DNA of 64,000 nt from Burkholderiaceae bacterium (GTDB lineage: Bacteria; Pseudomonadota; Gammaproteobacteria; Burkholderiales; Burkholderiaceae_D). A program made the translations under genes and the position numbers. Shown here piece after piece: positions 56,883 to 64,000 of this stretch. The stretch lies in NCBI GenBank assembly GCA_004298905.1, contig SCTK01000011.1, positions 1 to 64,000 of the forward strand, written 5' to 3'. Below the pieces are notes generated by a model. The model searched no databases. It was given only the letters and a program-made list of their open reading frames with translations, and had not been told where the DNA came from. Position 1 is the first letter of the stretch, and each line of letters begins with the position of its first letter.

Positions 56883-58162
56883 TAGCGGTTCTCCCGATCG
56901 CGATTGCGCAGTGCATCGCGTGAGCGATTGTTCTGGATGGCGGCAGCAGACGCAGGCGCTGCGGCAGCATCAGTCTCGGCCGCAGCGGCATTGGCCTCTT
57001 GCGCCGCTGTTTGCTGAATCAGCTTGTCCAGTGGCAGATACAGCAAGTTGCTGCCGGCACGCGAATCGACCATCACCTTGGTGGTGCTCTCAAATACTTT
57101 CTGCATGGTTTCCAGATAGAGACGCTGGCGCGTGACCTGCGGCGCCTTGCTGTATTCGGCCATGACCGATTTGAAGCGCGCGGCGTCGCCTTCGGCGTTG
57201 GCCACCACTTGCTGTGCATATCCATCGGCCTCTTGCTGCAGACGCGAGGCAGCGCCACGCGCGCGTGGAATCACGTCGTTGGCGTAAGCCTGGCCTTCAC
57301 TTTTTTGCCGTTCCCTGTCCTGCCCTGCTTTCACGGCATCGTCGAATGCCGCTTGTACCTGTTCCGGCGGCTGCGCATTCTGCAAAGTGATATTCATCAC
57401 CAGTACACCGGTTTTGTAGCGATCAAGAATTTCCTGTACCAACTTGGATACACGTGCGGCCACTTCCTCGCGCCCCTCATACAGGACATAGTCCATCTTG
57501 CTCTTGCCCACCACTTCGCGCATCGCCGTCTCGGCCGCCTGCTTCACCGCATCATCGGGGTCGCGATTGTTGAACAGATAGGCGCCGGCATCCTTGAGGG
57601 TGTACTGCACGGCAAACTGAATGTCGATGATATTTTCATCGTCAGTCAGCATCAGCGCTTCATGCGCGTTCTTGTTTTTCACGTTGCCCTGATAACCGAT
57701 ATCGACCTTGCGCACCCCGGACACGTTGACGATTTCATGCGATTGAAACGGATACGGCAAGCGCCATTGGAAACCGGAACCGGTAGTGGCTTTGTATTGG
57801 CCGAATTGCAGGATCACGCCGACCTGGCCTTCCTGCACGGTGAAGAAACCGCTGCCAAACCAGAGCATGAGAACCAGGCCCACAATCAAGCCGACGCCAA
57901 TGCTTGCGCCCTTCATGTCGGGGCCTGAACCCCGGTTGCCGTTGCCACCATTGCCCGTAGCACCGCCGGGACGCTTTCTGCCAAACAGATTGTTCAGTTT
58001 TTGATTGAAGTCGCGCCACAAGTCATCCAGATCGGGCGGGCCGTCCTGACGCACAGGTTCGTGCCGCTGCAGCGGTTGCGCAGCAGTGCTGCTCCGATTG
58101 CCGCGGCGTCGTCCCCAAACGGAATCGCCGAGATTCCACAATACGCCAAGAGTGCCTAGCAT
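56882..58162 (-). CDS. hflK: HflK, FtsH-modulating SPFH protein
   Basis: A 426-residue SPFH protein. A proline/glycine-rich cytosolic head (PPDLDDLWRDFNQKLNNLFG) and a glycine/asparagine linker precede the membrane anchor (GLIVGLVLMLWFGSGFFTVQ), then the SPFH domain (GQVGVILQFGQYKATTGSG) and an Ala-rich C-terminal tail. The start at 58162 follows the hflX stop by 25 bases; the longer ORF enters hflX. It partners HflC in the HflKC-FtsH complex. Confidence 0.94.
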   Translation of the reverse strand: MLGTLGVLWNLGDSVWGRRRGNRSSTAAQPLQRHEPVRQDGPPDLDDLWRDFNQKLNNLFGRKRPGGATGNGGNGNRGSGPDMKGASIGVGLIVGLVLMLWFGSGFFTVQEGQVGVILQFGQYKATTGSGFQWRLPYPFQSHEIVNVSGVRKVDIGYQGNVKNKNAHEALMLTDDENIIDIQFAVQYTLKDAGAYLFNNRDPDDAVKQAAETAMREVVGKSKMDYVLYEGREEVAARVSKLVQEILDRYKTGVLVMNITLQNAQPPEQVQAAFDDAVKAGQDRERQKSEGQAYANDVIPRARGAASRLQQEADGYAQQVVANAEGDAARFKSVMAEYSKAPQVTRQRLYLETMQKVFESTTKVMVDSRAGSNLLYLPLDKLIQQTAAQEANAAAAETDAAAAPASAAAIQNNRSRDALRNRDRENR

Positions 58163-58187
58163 GATGTGCTTTCTTTCGTGGGAAATT

Positions 58188-59351
58188 TCAGATGATTGTA
58201 GGCGATTCACCGCCAGATTCATGCGCCGCAAGGGTCAGCTCGGGGGGCTCAAGACCTGCTTCAAGCAACGCCTTGTGCCGCAGCGCCGCTTCTCCCAAGG
58301 CACTGCGCAATTGCTCCAAACCCCCGCCGGTTCTCGCGCTCACGAAAACGCGATGAATGTTATCACAGTCATCCCGCTCGCTTTGCGGTGTCATGTCAGT
58401 GAGATCGATCTTGTTCCACACCAGAATTTGCGGAATCGATTGGGCGCCGATTTCTTCCAGCACCTGATTGACTTGTTCGATCTGTTCGAAACGTTGCGGA
58501 CTGGCAGCATCGACGACATGCAACAGCAGATCGGCGTCGATGGTTTCTTCCAGCGTGGCGCGAAACGCAGCGACCAGCGTATGCGGCAGATCGCGGATGA
58601 AACCGACAGTGTCGGACACGGTGATTTGCCCCACCTCAGGCAGATAAATGCGCCGTACCGTGGTGTCGAGTGTGGCAAACAATTGATCGGCGGCATAGGC
58701 CTGCGCATGCGTCAGCGCATTGAATAGCGTGGACTTGCCGGCGTTGGTATAGCCCACCAGCGATACGGTGAATTGTCCGCGCCGCATGCGTGCCCGCCGT
58801 TGTGTGCTGCGCTGACGTTGCAGCTTTTTCAATTTTTCGCGCAAGCGCTTGATCTTGTCGGTCAGCATGCGCTTGTCCATTTCAAGCTGGCTCTCACCCG
58901 CGCCGCCGCGCAAACCAATACCGCCCTTTTGCCGTTCCAGGTGGCTCCAGGCGCGTACCAGCCGAGTGGATTGATATTGCAGTTGCGCCAGCTCGACCTG
59001 CACCTTGCCCTCGTGGCTTTGCGCGCGTTGGGCGAAGATATCCAGGATCAGTGCGGTGCGGTCGATGACGCGCACTTTGAGCAGACGTTCGAGATTGCGT
59101 TGTTGCGCAGGAGACAGGGTATTGTCGAAGATGACGAGTTCGGCCTCATGCTGCGCCAGCAGCGCAGCGATTTCTTCGGCCTTGCCACTGCCGACGAACA
59201 GCGCCGCATCGGGCGCGGCGCGCTTGCCTTCTACCTGCGCCACAACGACGCAACCGGCCGACTCAGCCAGCAGGGTCAACTCTTCCAGCGAGGGAGCAGC
59301 GTCCCGGCCAATCGCAAGACTGACCAGAACCGCGGGGTAGCTATGCGTCAA
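58188..59351 (-). CDS. hflX: GTPase HflX
   Basis: A 387-residue ribosome-associated GTPase. The N-terminal HflX domain has FDNTLSPAQQRNLER and RKTLILDIFAQRA-like motifs; the coiled region is KIKRLREKLKKLQRQRSTQR; the G1 loop is GYTNAGKSTLFNALTHA near residue 205, with DTVGFIRDLPHTLVAAFRAT as G3 and NKIDL as G4. It splits stalled or heat-damaged ribosomes. No ATG is available: TTG at 59351 is the only start after the hfq stop, two bases away. A weak ribosome site (GAAG) precedes it. Confidence 0.94.
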   Translation of the reverse strand: MTHSYPAVLVSLAIGRDAAPSLEELTLLAESAGCVVVAQVEGKRAAPDAALFVGSGKAEEIAALLAQHEAELVIFDNTLSPAQQRNLERLLKVRVIDRTALILDIFAQRAQSHEGKVQVELAQLQYQSTRLVRAWSHLERQKGGIGLRGGAGESQLEMDKRMLTDKIKRLREKLKKLQRQRSTQRRARMRRGQFTVSLVGYTNAGKSTLFNALTHAQAYAADQLFATLDTTVRRIYLPEVGQITVSDTVGFIRDLPHTLVAAFRATLEETIDADLLLHVVDAASPQRFEQIEQVNQVLEEIGAQSIPQILVWNKIDLTDMTPQSERDDCDNIHRVFVSARTGGGLEQLRSALGEAALRHKALLEAGLEPPELTLAAHESGGESPTII

Positions 59352-59353
59352 AT

Positions 59354-59605
59354 TCAGGCTTCGGGGGCGGCGCCCGCTTCCACACCACTACTGATGTTCA
59401 CGGCGCGAGCCGGCACCACCGTGGAAATGGCATGTTTATAGACCATCTGCGTGACCGTATTACGCAGCAGCACAACATATTGATCGAAGGATTCGACCTG
59501 ACCTTGCAACTTGATGCCGTTGACGAGGTAGATGGATACCGGAATGTGTTCCTTGCGTAAGGCGTTCAGGAACGGGTCTTGTAGCAGTTGCCCTTTATTA
59601 CTCAT
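59354..59605 (-). CDS. hfq: RNA chaperone Hfq
   Basis: An 83-residue Sm-like hexameric RNA chaperone. [20 protein letters not shown], the Sm1 region [15 protein letters not shown] and the Sm2 motif [13 protein letters not shown] are intact. The short C-terminal tail is normal for betaproteobacteria. It pairs sRNAs with mRNAs. A GGAG lies seven bases before the ATG. Followed directly by hflX. Confidence 0.98.
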   Translation of the reverse strand: MSNKGQLLQDPFLNALRKEHIPVSIYLVNGIKLQGQVESFDQYVVLLRNTVTQMVYKHAISTVVPARAVNISSGVEAGAAPEA

Positions 59606-59645
59606 GATGACTCCGGGATGTTGTTATAGGGAATAAGGCAGTGAA

Positions 59646-59674
59646 ACTATATGTGAGTTTAAGCCAAAGCGCAA
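59646..59674 (-). promoter_or_regulatory. candidate sigma-70 promoter of the hfq-hflXKC operon
   Basis: On the minus strand TTGCGC, a 17-nt spacer and TATAGT are placed so that transcription would start about 30-35 nt before the hfq ATG. The -10 matches five of six consensus bases. Confidence 0.5.
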
Positions 59675-59700
59675 AATTTCAAGCGGCATTGCGACATAAA

Positions 59701-61131
59701 TTAATCGTCGTTCCTGACATAGGGATTACGGCTGCTGCGGAATTCGACGCGCAAGGGCGTGCCCTTGAGCTTGAAAGTTTCGCGGAAACGCGTTTCCAGA
59801 TAGCGGCGATAGGTTTCCGGCACGTTGTCCAGCGCATTGCCATGCACCACCACCACGGGCGGGTTCTGCCCGCCCTGATGGGCGTAGCGCAACTTGGGAC
59901 GGCCCATGCCACGACGTGGCGGTTGCTGTTGCTGGACCGCCTCGATCAAGGTACGCGTCAGTTTGGGCGTGGACAGTTTGGCCATCGCGGCGGCATAGGC
60001 CGAATCCACCGAACGCATCAAAGGCACGATGCCCTGTTGTTGCAAGGCGGACACAAAATGGAAATTAGCAAAGCTGAGAAAGCCCAGCTTGCGCTGCAAA
60101 TCGCGCTTGATGGTTTCGCGCTGATACTCGTCCAGGTTATCCCATTTATTGATGCCGACCACCAGCGCGCGACCCGATTCGAGAATGAAACCGGCGATAT
60201 GCGCGTCCTGATCGGAAACATCCTGCTGCGCATCGAGCAGCAACACGACGACGTTGGCATCTTCAATCGATTGCAGGGTTTTGACGACCGAGAATTTTTC
60301 GATCGACTCAAAAACTTTGCCACGCCGCCGCAGGCCGGCAGTATCGATCAGGGTGTAGTCGCGCCCGCCGCGCTCGAAATCGATATAGATGCTGTCGCGG
60401 GTGGTGCCCGGCATGTCAAACGCAATCACGCGTTCCTCGCCGAGCAAGGCATTGACCAGCGTCGATTTGCCGACATTGGGACGGCCGACGATGGCGAGTT
60501 TGATCGGCCGCTTGCCTGCCTCGACCGTTTTATCCGGCAGCGCGGGCGCGCTGATTTTTTCCGCCGCCGCAGCCTCCAGTTCCGCCGGCGTGGGGGCGGC
60601 CGCAAATTCTTCCTCGTCTTCGTCTTCTTCCAGCACGCCGAAGGTTTCATCCAGCGCATGGTCGATCAACTGGCGCACGCCATCGCCGTGTGCGGAGGAG
60701 ATCGCGAGCGGATCACCCAGACCCAGGGCGTAGAAATCGGCCGCGACCACGGCACGCTCCATGCCCTCGGCCTTGTTGACGGCAAGAAATATCTTGCGGC
60801 CGCTCTTGCGCAGCGTATCGGCAATCGTGTGATCGTGATTGCTCAGGCCCTGGCGCGCATCGGTGAGAAAAATCACAATGTCCGATTCAGCAATCGCTTG
60901 TAGCGTTTGCTGAGCCATCGCATGCATGATGCCCTCTTTGGCCACCGGCTCGAAACCGCCAGTGTCGATCACCAGATAGGGACGATTGCCGACCCGGCCA
61001 TTGCCGTAGTGACGATCGCGCGTGAGACCGGGAAAGTCCGCCACCAGCGCATCGCGCGAGCGCGTGAGCCGGTTGAACAACGTCGATTTGCCCACATTGG
61101 GACGACCCACTAGGGCAATGACAGGTTTCAT
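59701..61131 (-). CDS. der: GTPase Der (EngA)
   Basis: A 476-residue double GTPase essential for 50S subunit assembly. The first G domain begins [19 protein letters not shown], with DTGGFEP as G3. The second starts about residue 212 ([17 protein letters not shown]) with DTAGLRRRG. An acidic Ala-rich linker ([19 protein letters not shown]) of unusual length connects them. The C-terminal KH-like domain ends at the stop. Its ATG directly abuts the bamB stop (TAAATG), so they are co-transcribed. Confidence 0.97.
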   Translation of the reverse strand: MKPVIALVGRPNVGKSTLFNRLTRSRDALVADFPGLTRDRHYGNGRVGNRPYLVIDTGGFEPVAKEGIMHAMAQQTLQAIAESDIVIFLTDARQGLSNHDHTIADTLRKSGRKIFLAVNKAEGMERAVVAADFYALGLGDPLAISSAHGDGVRQLIDHALDETFGVLEEDEDEEEFAAAPTPAELEAAAAEKISAPALPDKTVEAGKRPIKLAIVGRPNVGKSTLVNALLGEERVIAFDMPGTTRDSIYIDFERGGRDYTLIDTAGLRRRGKVFESIEKFSVVKTLQSIEDANVVVLLLDAQQDVSDQDAHIAGFILESGRALVVGINKWDNLDEYQRETIKRDLQRKLGFLSFANFHFVSALQQQGIVPLMRSVDSAYAAAMAKLSTPKLTRTLIEAVQQQQPPRRGMGRPKLRYAHQGGQNPPVVVVHGNALDNVPETYRRYLETRFRETFKLKGTPLRVEFRSSRNPYVRNDD

Positions 61132-62304
61132 TTATTCGTAGGTAAAGGCGGTCAGCGTACCGCCAGAGGTTTGAATCAGCACACCATTCAGGACGGTTTG
61201 CGGCGCAGCGACGATGGGGCTGCCATCGGTACGGGCACGCGCGATGAAGGCGCCATCATCGCGCGACAGCCAGTGCACCACGCCTTCCAGATCGCCCACG
61301 ACCACCGCGCGCCCGCTCGACACCGGCTGCGTAAGCGATCGATAGGTCAATTGATCCTGCCGCCAGACGCTGGCGCCGCCCTGCCGCGAAAACGCCAGTA
61401 CGTTGCCGGTTTCATCGCTGACAAAGGCATACAGCACATCCAGGCCGAGCCCATTGCCGGTAGACACCGGGCGCGCCCAGATGGTTTCTCCGCTCACGGC
61501 ATCGAAACAGGCAACGCGGCCTTGATAGGTCGCGGCGCAGACTTCTCGACCCTGTATCTGCGGCGTGCCGGTGACATCGGCGATGCGCTCCAGTTCGGTC
61601 ACACCTTTCGGGCTGGCCACTGAAACATCCCAGCGCGCCACACCATTGTTCAACGCTAACGCCACCAGCTTGCCACCGGGATAACCGACAAAAGCGGTGG
61701 TGGCGGTGACCAGCATGCCGCCGGGATTGCGCAAGGTCAGTACCGGCAACGGGCGCTGCGAAATCCAGCGCGCTTTGCCGCTGCCGGCATCGAATGCGGA
61801 CACCCGGCCATCGACACTGCGCACCAGCACCAGCTCGCCATTCACAGCCGGCGGACTGATGATTTCACTGCTGGTCTGCGCCTGCCAACGCAATTTTCCA
61901 TCGGCCGCATCAAAGGCCAGCACGACACCGTCACTGGTACCGACCGCGAGGATATGGCCATCGCTTCCCACCCCGGCACTTAATTTGGTTTTGGCTTGTA
62001 CGCGCCAGAGGATGCGGCCGCTCTTCAGATCGATCTTGTTCAACGTGCCATCCGTGGCGGCGGTGTAGACAACACCATCGCTGATTGCGGGCTGAAACGA
62101 AAATTTTCCTGCCGACCCGACCGAAACCGACCACGCCTGCTTGACCGCCAGCGTGGTCTTGATGTCCTTGAGCTCAGCCGGTTTGGGGCCGCTGCTGGAA
62201 AACCAGTTGAACGGGTTCATGCTGGAACAGGCCGTCAGCATCAGACCGGCGAGGAACAGCGTCAAGCAGCGAAGTACCGAAGAGACGGAAGCAGTGAGGG
62301 CCAT
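61132..62304 (-). CDS. bamB: outer-membrane assembly factor BamB
   Basis: A 390-residue lipoprotein beta-propeller. Signal peptide with lipobox LMLTAC near residue 26, then PQQ-like repeats (e.g. VVYTAATDGTLNKIDLKSGR, ILAVGTSDGVVLAFDAADGK, VYAFVSDETGNVLAFSRQGG-type blades). BamB supports BamA in inserting beta-barrel proteins. The gene lies between yfgM and der, the conserved order. Confidence 0.96.
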   Translation of the reverse strand: MALTASVSSVLRCLTLFLAGLMLTACSSMNPFNWFSSSGPKPAELKDIKTTLAVKQAWSVSVGSAGKFSFQPAISDGVVYTAATDGTLNKIDLKSGRILWRVQAKTKLSAGVGSDGHILAVGTSDGVVLAFDAADGKLRWQAQTSSEIISPPAVNGELVLVRSVDGRVSAFDAGSGKARWISQRPLPVLTLRNPGGMLVTATTAFVGYPGGKLVALALNNGVARWDVSVASPKGVTELERIADVTGTPQIQGREVCAATYQGRVACFDAVSGETIWARPVSTGNGLGLDVLYAFVSDETGNVLAFSRQGGASVWRQDQLTYRSLTQPVSSGRAVVVGDLEGVVHWLSRDDGAFIARARTDGSPIVAAPQTVLNGVLIQTSGGTLTAFTYE

Positions 62305-62358
62305 GGTAAGTGAGCGCAGAGCTTAATGTGTGAAAAACGTTATAGGGGAAAACAGCGC

Positions 62359-62997
62359 TTATTTGGCCGGTGCACCCAGCGCATCGCGCTTCAATTCGAT
62401 CACACCGCGCAAACCATCTTCCGGTTTGAGTACCGCCAGCGCTTGCTCATAGGCACTGCGCGCTTCATCGCTCTTGTTCTGTGCAGCCAGCAGGTCGCCC
62501 CGCAGATCGGCAAACAAGGCCACGAAAGGTGCGGGCGGATCGATCGCCAGCAGCTTCAGGCCCTCGTCATAGGCTTTTTCATCCAGCAGCAAACCGGCCA
62601 GACGCAGACGCGCGATGTCCTGGAATTCTTCCTCTTTCGCGTGGGCCACCAGCCACTGCAATTGCGTCTTGGCGGCAGCATCGTCCTTCGCTTCACTTAA
62701 AGCTTTGGCGGCCAGCAGCGCCGCATACTGGGCGTGCAGCGTGGAACCGTATTTCTCGAACATGACGGCGCTGGCTGCCTTGATCTTGCCCACATCCTTG
62801 AGCTCGGCCGCTTTTTGCAAGGCTTCGTACATTTGCGCGGCTTCCGCAGCCTGCGTGCGCTGGTACCATTTCCAGCCCATATAGCCGGAGAAGGCAAACA
62901 AGGCGATGGTGGCGACGGTAATCACCAGATTGCCGTACTGCTTCCACCAGTCCTTGAGTGCGTCGAGTTGTTCCTGTTCTTCCAGATTGTATGCCAT
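62359..62997 (-). CDS. yfgM: YfgM-like tetratricopeptide membrane protein
   Basis: A 212-residue protein with one N-terminal helix (NLVITVATIALFAFSGYMGW) and a periplasmic TPR-like helical domain (AAELKDVGKIKAASAVMFEK, AQNKSDEARSAYEQALAVLK). In E. coli YfgM is a SecYEG and PpiD partner and bears on envelope stress. The position hisS-yfgM-bamB-der is conserved. The start MAYNLEEQEQLDALKDWW is the family start. Confidence 0.93.
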   Translation of the reverse strand: MAYNLEEQEQLDALKDWWKQYGNLVITVATIALFAFSGYMGWKWYQRTQAAEAAQMYEALQKAAELKDVGKIKAASAVMFEKYGSTLHAQYAALLAAKALSEAKDDAAAKTQLQWLVAHAKEEEFQDIARLRLAGLLLDEKAYDEGLKLLAIDPPAPFVALFADLRGDLLAAQNKSDEARSAYEQALAVLKPEDGLRGVIELKRDALGAPAK

Positions 62998-63025
62998 GGT
63001 TTTTCTGCTTCAGTAGTAAGTTTGT

Positions 63026-64000
63026 TTATGCTTCGTCGCTATCGTCATCTTCGCTGCCAAGCAATTGCTCGGACAGGTAATCGGGTAAATCCTTGAATGG
63101 CACTTTGACCTGCTGGCCGTCGTGCGACTGTTCGCGCAGCGATTTTACGCTGGCTTTCTGTTGCTTGACTTCGTCTTCGCCGATCACCACGGCAAAAGCC
63201 GCGCCGCTGGCATCGGCTTTCTTGAATTGCGCCTTGAAACCGCCTTCGCCGCAATGCAGAAGCACATCCAGCCCGGCATCGCGCAAGCCTTCCGCCACGC
63301 GGAACGCGGCGGCCTGCGCGCCTGCGCCCTGATGCACGACATAGACATCGGTCTGCGGCTTGTAACCCTCTTCCCCACGGGCCTTGAGCAATTCGAGGAT
63401 GCGCTCCACGCCCATCGCCAAACCCAAGGCCGGCGCAGGCTTGCCACCCATCTGGGCGATCAGCGGGTCGTAGCGGCCACCGCCGCACACCGTCCCCTGC
63501 GCACCTAGTTGATCGGTCACCCATTCAAACACGGTGAGGTTGTAGTAATCCAGCCCGCGCACCAGACGCGGGTTGATTTTGTACGGTACCCCGGCATCAC
63601 GCAGAATTTTCTGGACGCCTTCAAAGTGCGCGCGCGATTCGGCGCCGACCAGATCGAGCAATTTAGGCGCGCCTTCGATCAATGCCTGCATCGCCGGGTT
63701 CTTGCTGTCGAGAATGCGCAGCGGATTGGTCTGTAAGCGGCGCTGACTGTCTTCGTCGAGGGCGTCGTGATGTGCCGTGAAATACTCGACCAGCGCACGC
63801 CGATGCTGGGCGCGCTCTTCGGCGTTGCCCAGGGTATTCAACTGCAATTGAATGTTTTCCAGCCCGAGGTCTTCCCACAGGCGGTTGCACATCAGCAGCA
63901 TCTCACCGTCAATATCCGGCCCGGCAAAGCCCAGTGCCTCGACACCGACTTGATAGAACTGACGGTAGCGTCCGCGCTGCGGCCGCTCGTGTCGAAACAT
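63026..64000 (-). CDS. hisS: histidyl-tRNA synthetase (5' end outside the window)
   Basis: At least 325 codons of HisRS; the gene continues past the window edge at its 5' end. [20 protein letters not shown] is motif 2, [18 protein letters not shown] the His-specific loop, and [19 protein letters not shown] motif 3. The C-terminal anticodon-binding domain starts near [10 protein letters not shown], ending with an acidic tail ([12 protein letters not shown]). It charges tRNA-His. Only the N-terminal motif 1 region is missing from view. Confidence 0.97.
   Translation of the reverse strand: MFRHERPQRGRYRQFYQVGVEALGFAGPDIDGEMLLMCNRLWEDLGLENIQLQLNTLGNAEERAQHRRALVEYFTAHHDALDEDSQRRLQTNPLRILDSKNPAMQALIEGAPKLLDLVGAESRAHFEGVQKILRDAGVPYKINPRLVRGLDYYNLTVFEWVTDQLGAQGTVCGGGRYDPLIAQMGGKPAPALGLAMGVERILELLKARGEEGYKPQTDVYVVHQGAGAQAAAFRVAEGLRDAGLDVLLHCGEGGFKAQFKKADASGAAFAVVIGEDEVKQQKASVKSLREQSHDGQQVKVPFKDLPDYLSEQLLGSEDDDSDEA

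Overview
The window reads as a chromosomal segment of a betaproteobacterium of the order Burkholderiales, most likely Oxalobacteraceae or a close relative. This is inferred from gene order and protein family signatures, not from a database search. Three conserved Burkholderiales neighbourhoods are recognisable: leuC-entericidin-leuD ... leuB-asd-fimV-truA-trpF-trpB-methyltransferase-trpA-accD-folC-SPOR-cvpA-purF-metZ; rpsO-pnp-quinone oxidoreductase; and hisS-yfgM-bamB-der-hfq-hflX-hflK-hflC-DUF2065-hisZ-purA-phosphoribosyltransferase with a divergent tRNA-Leu, then rnr-rlmB. A fused hemD-hemX gene supports the same assignment. Coding is dense and most genes lie on the minus strand.

Layout. 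1-3.7 kb: a small accessory region with a GFA-type zinc protein, a LysR regulator divergent from a GST and a PNPOx-like flavoprotein, and a 75-residue zinc-ribbon protein. 3.8-8 kb: the haem genes hemC, hemDX and hemY. 8-11.3 kb: a glycosyltransferase, a Sel1/SLT lytic transglycosylase and metZ. 11.4-20.9 kb: purF, cvpA, SPOR, folC, accD, trpA, an orphan DNA methyltransferase, trpB, trpF and truA. 20.9-26.1 kb: fimV, asd and leuB. 26.2-32.5 kb: an interruption of the leu cluster that holds an orphan Phd-type antitoxin, a duplicated and truncated antitoxin start, a small cassette-like unit with 10-bp inverted repeats, a MITE-like element, and the fatty-acid genes acd, ech and ETF-QO. 32.5-37.1 kb: leuD, entericidin, leuC, an MFS transporter and aroC. 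37.3-42.9 kb: accessory genes (a DUF2235 hydrolase, an AT-rich small membrane protein, a persulfide-dioxygenase/rhodanese, an AraC regulator and an O-methyltransferase). 42.9-50.9 kb: a quinone oxidoreductase and the RNA-metabolism genes pnp, rpsO, rlmB and rnr, with a diguanylate cyclase. 51-64 kb: tRNA-Leu(CAG), the purA-hisZ unit, an inserted MORN-repeat membrane protein, the hfl/hfq cluster, der, bamB, yfgM and a 5'-truncated hisS.

Functionally the window is mostly housekeeping: haem, purine, Trp, Leu, Met, folate and fatty-acid metabolism, RNA decay, membrane quality control and ribosome assembly. The parts that stand out are (i) the 26.2-27.4 kb patch of nested repeats with its cassette-like unit, (ii) a stand-alone enoyl-CoA hydratase domain that looks like the C-terminal half of a FadN-type enzyme, (iii) the MORN-repeat protein inside the hfl-hisZ operon, and (iv) a recurring arrangement in which an intrinsic-terminator or REP-like hairpin sits about 14-40 nt upstream of the next start codon. 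No complete defence system, prophage, CRISPR array or intact transposase was seen. Start codons were adjusted from the longest ORF wherever family N-termini, overlaps or ribosome binding sites argued for it.
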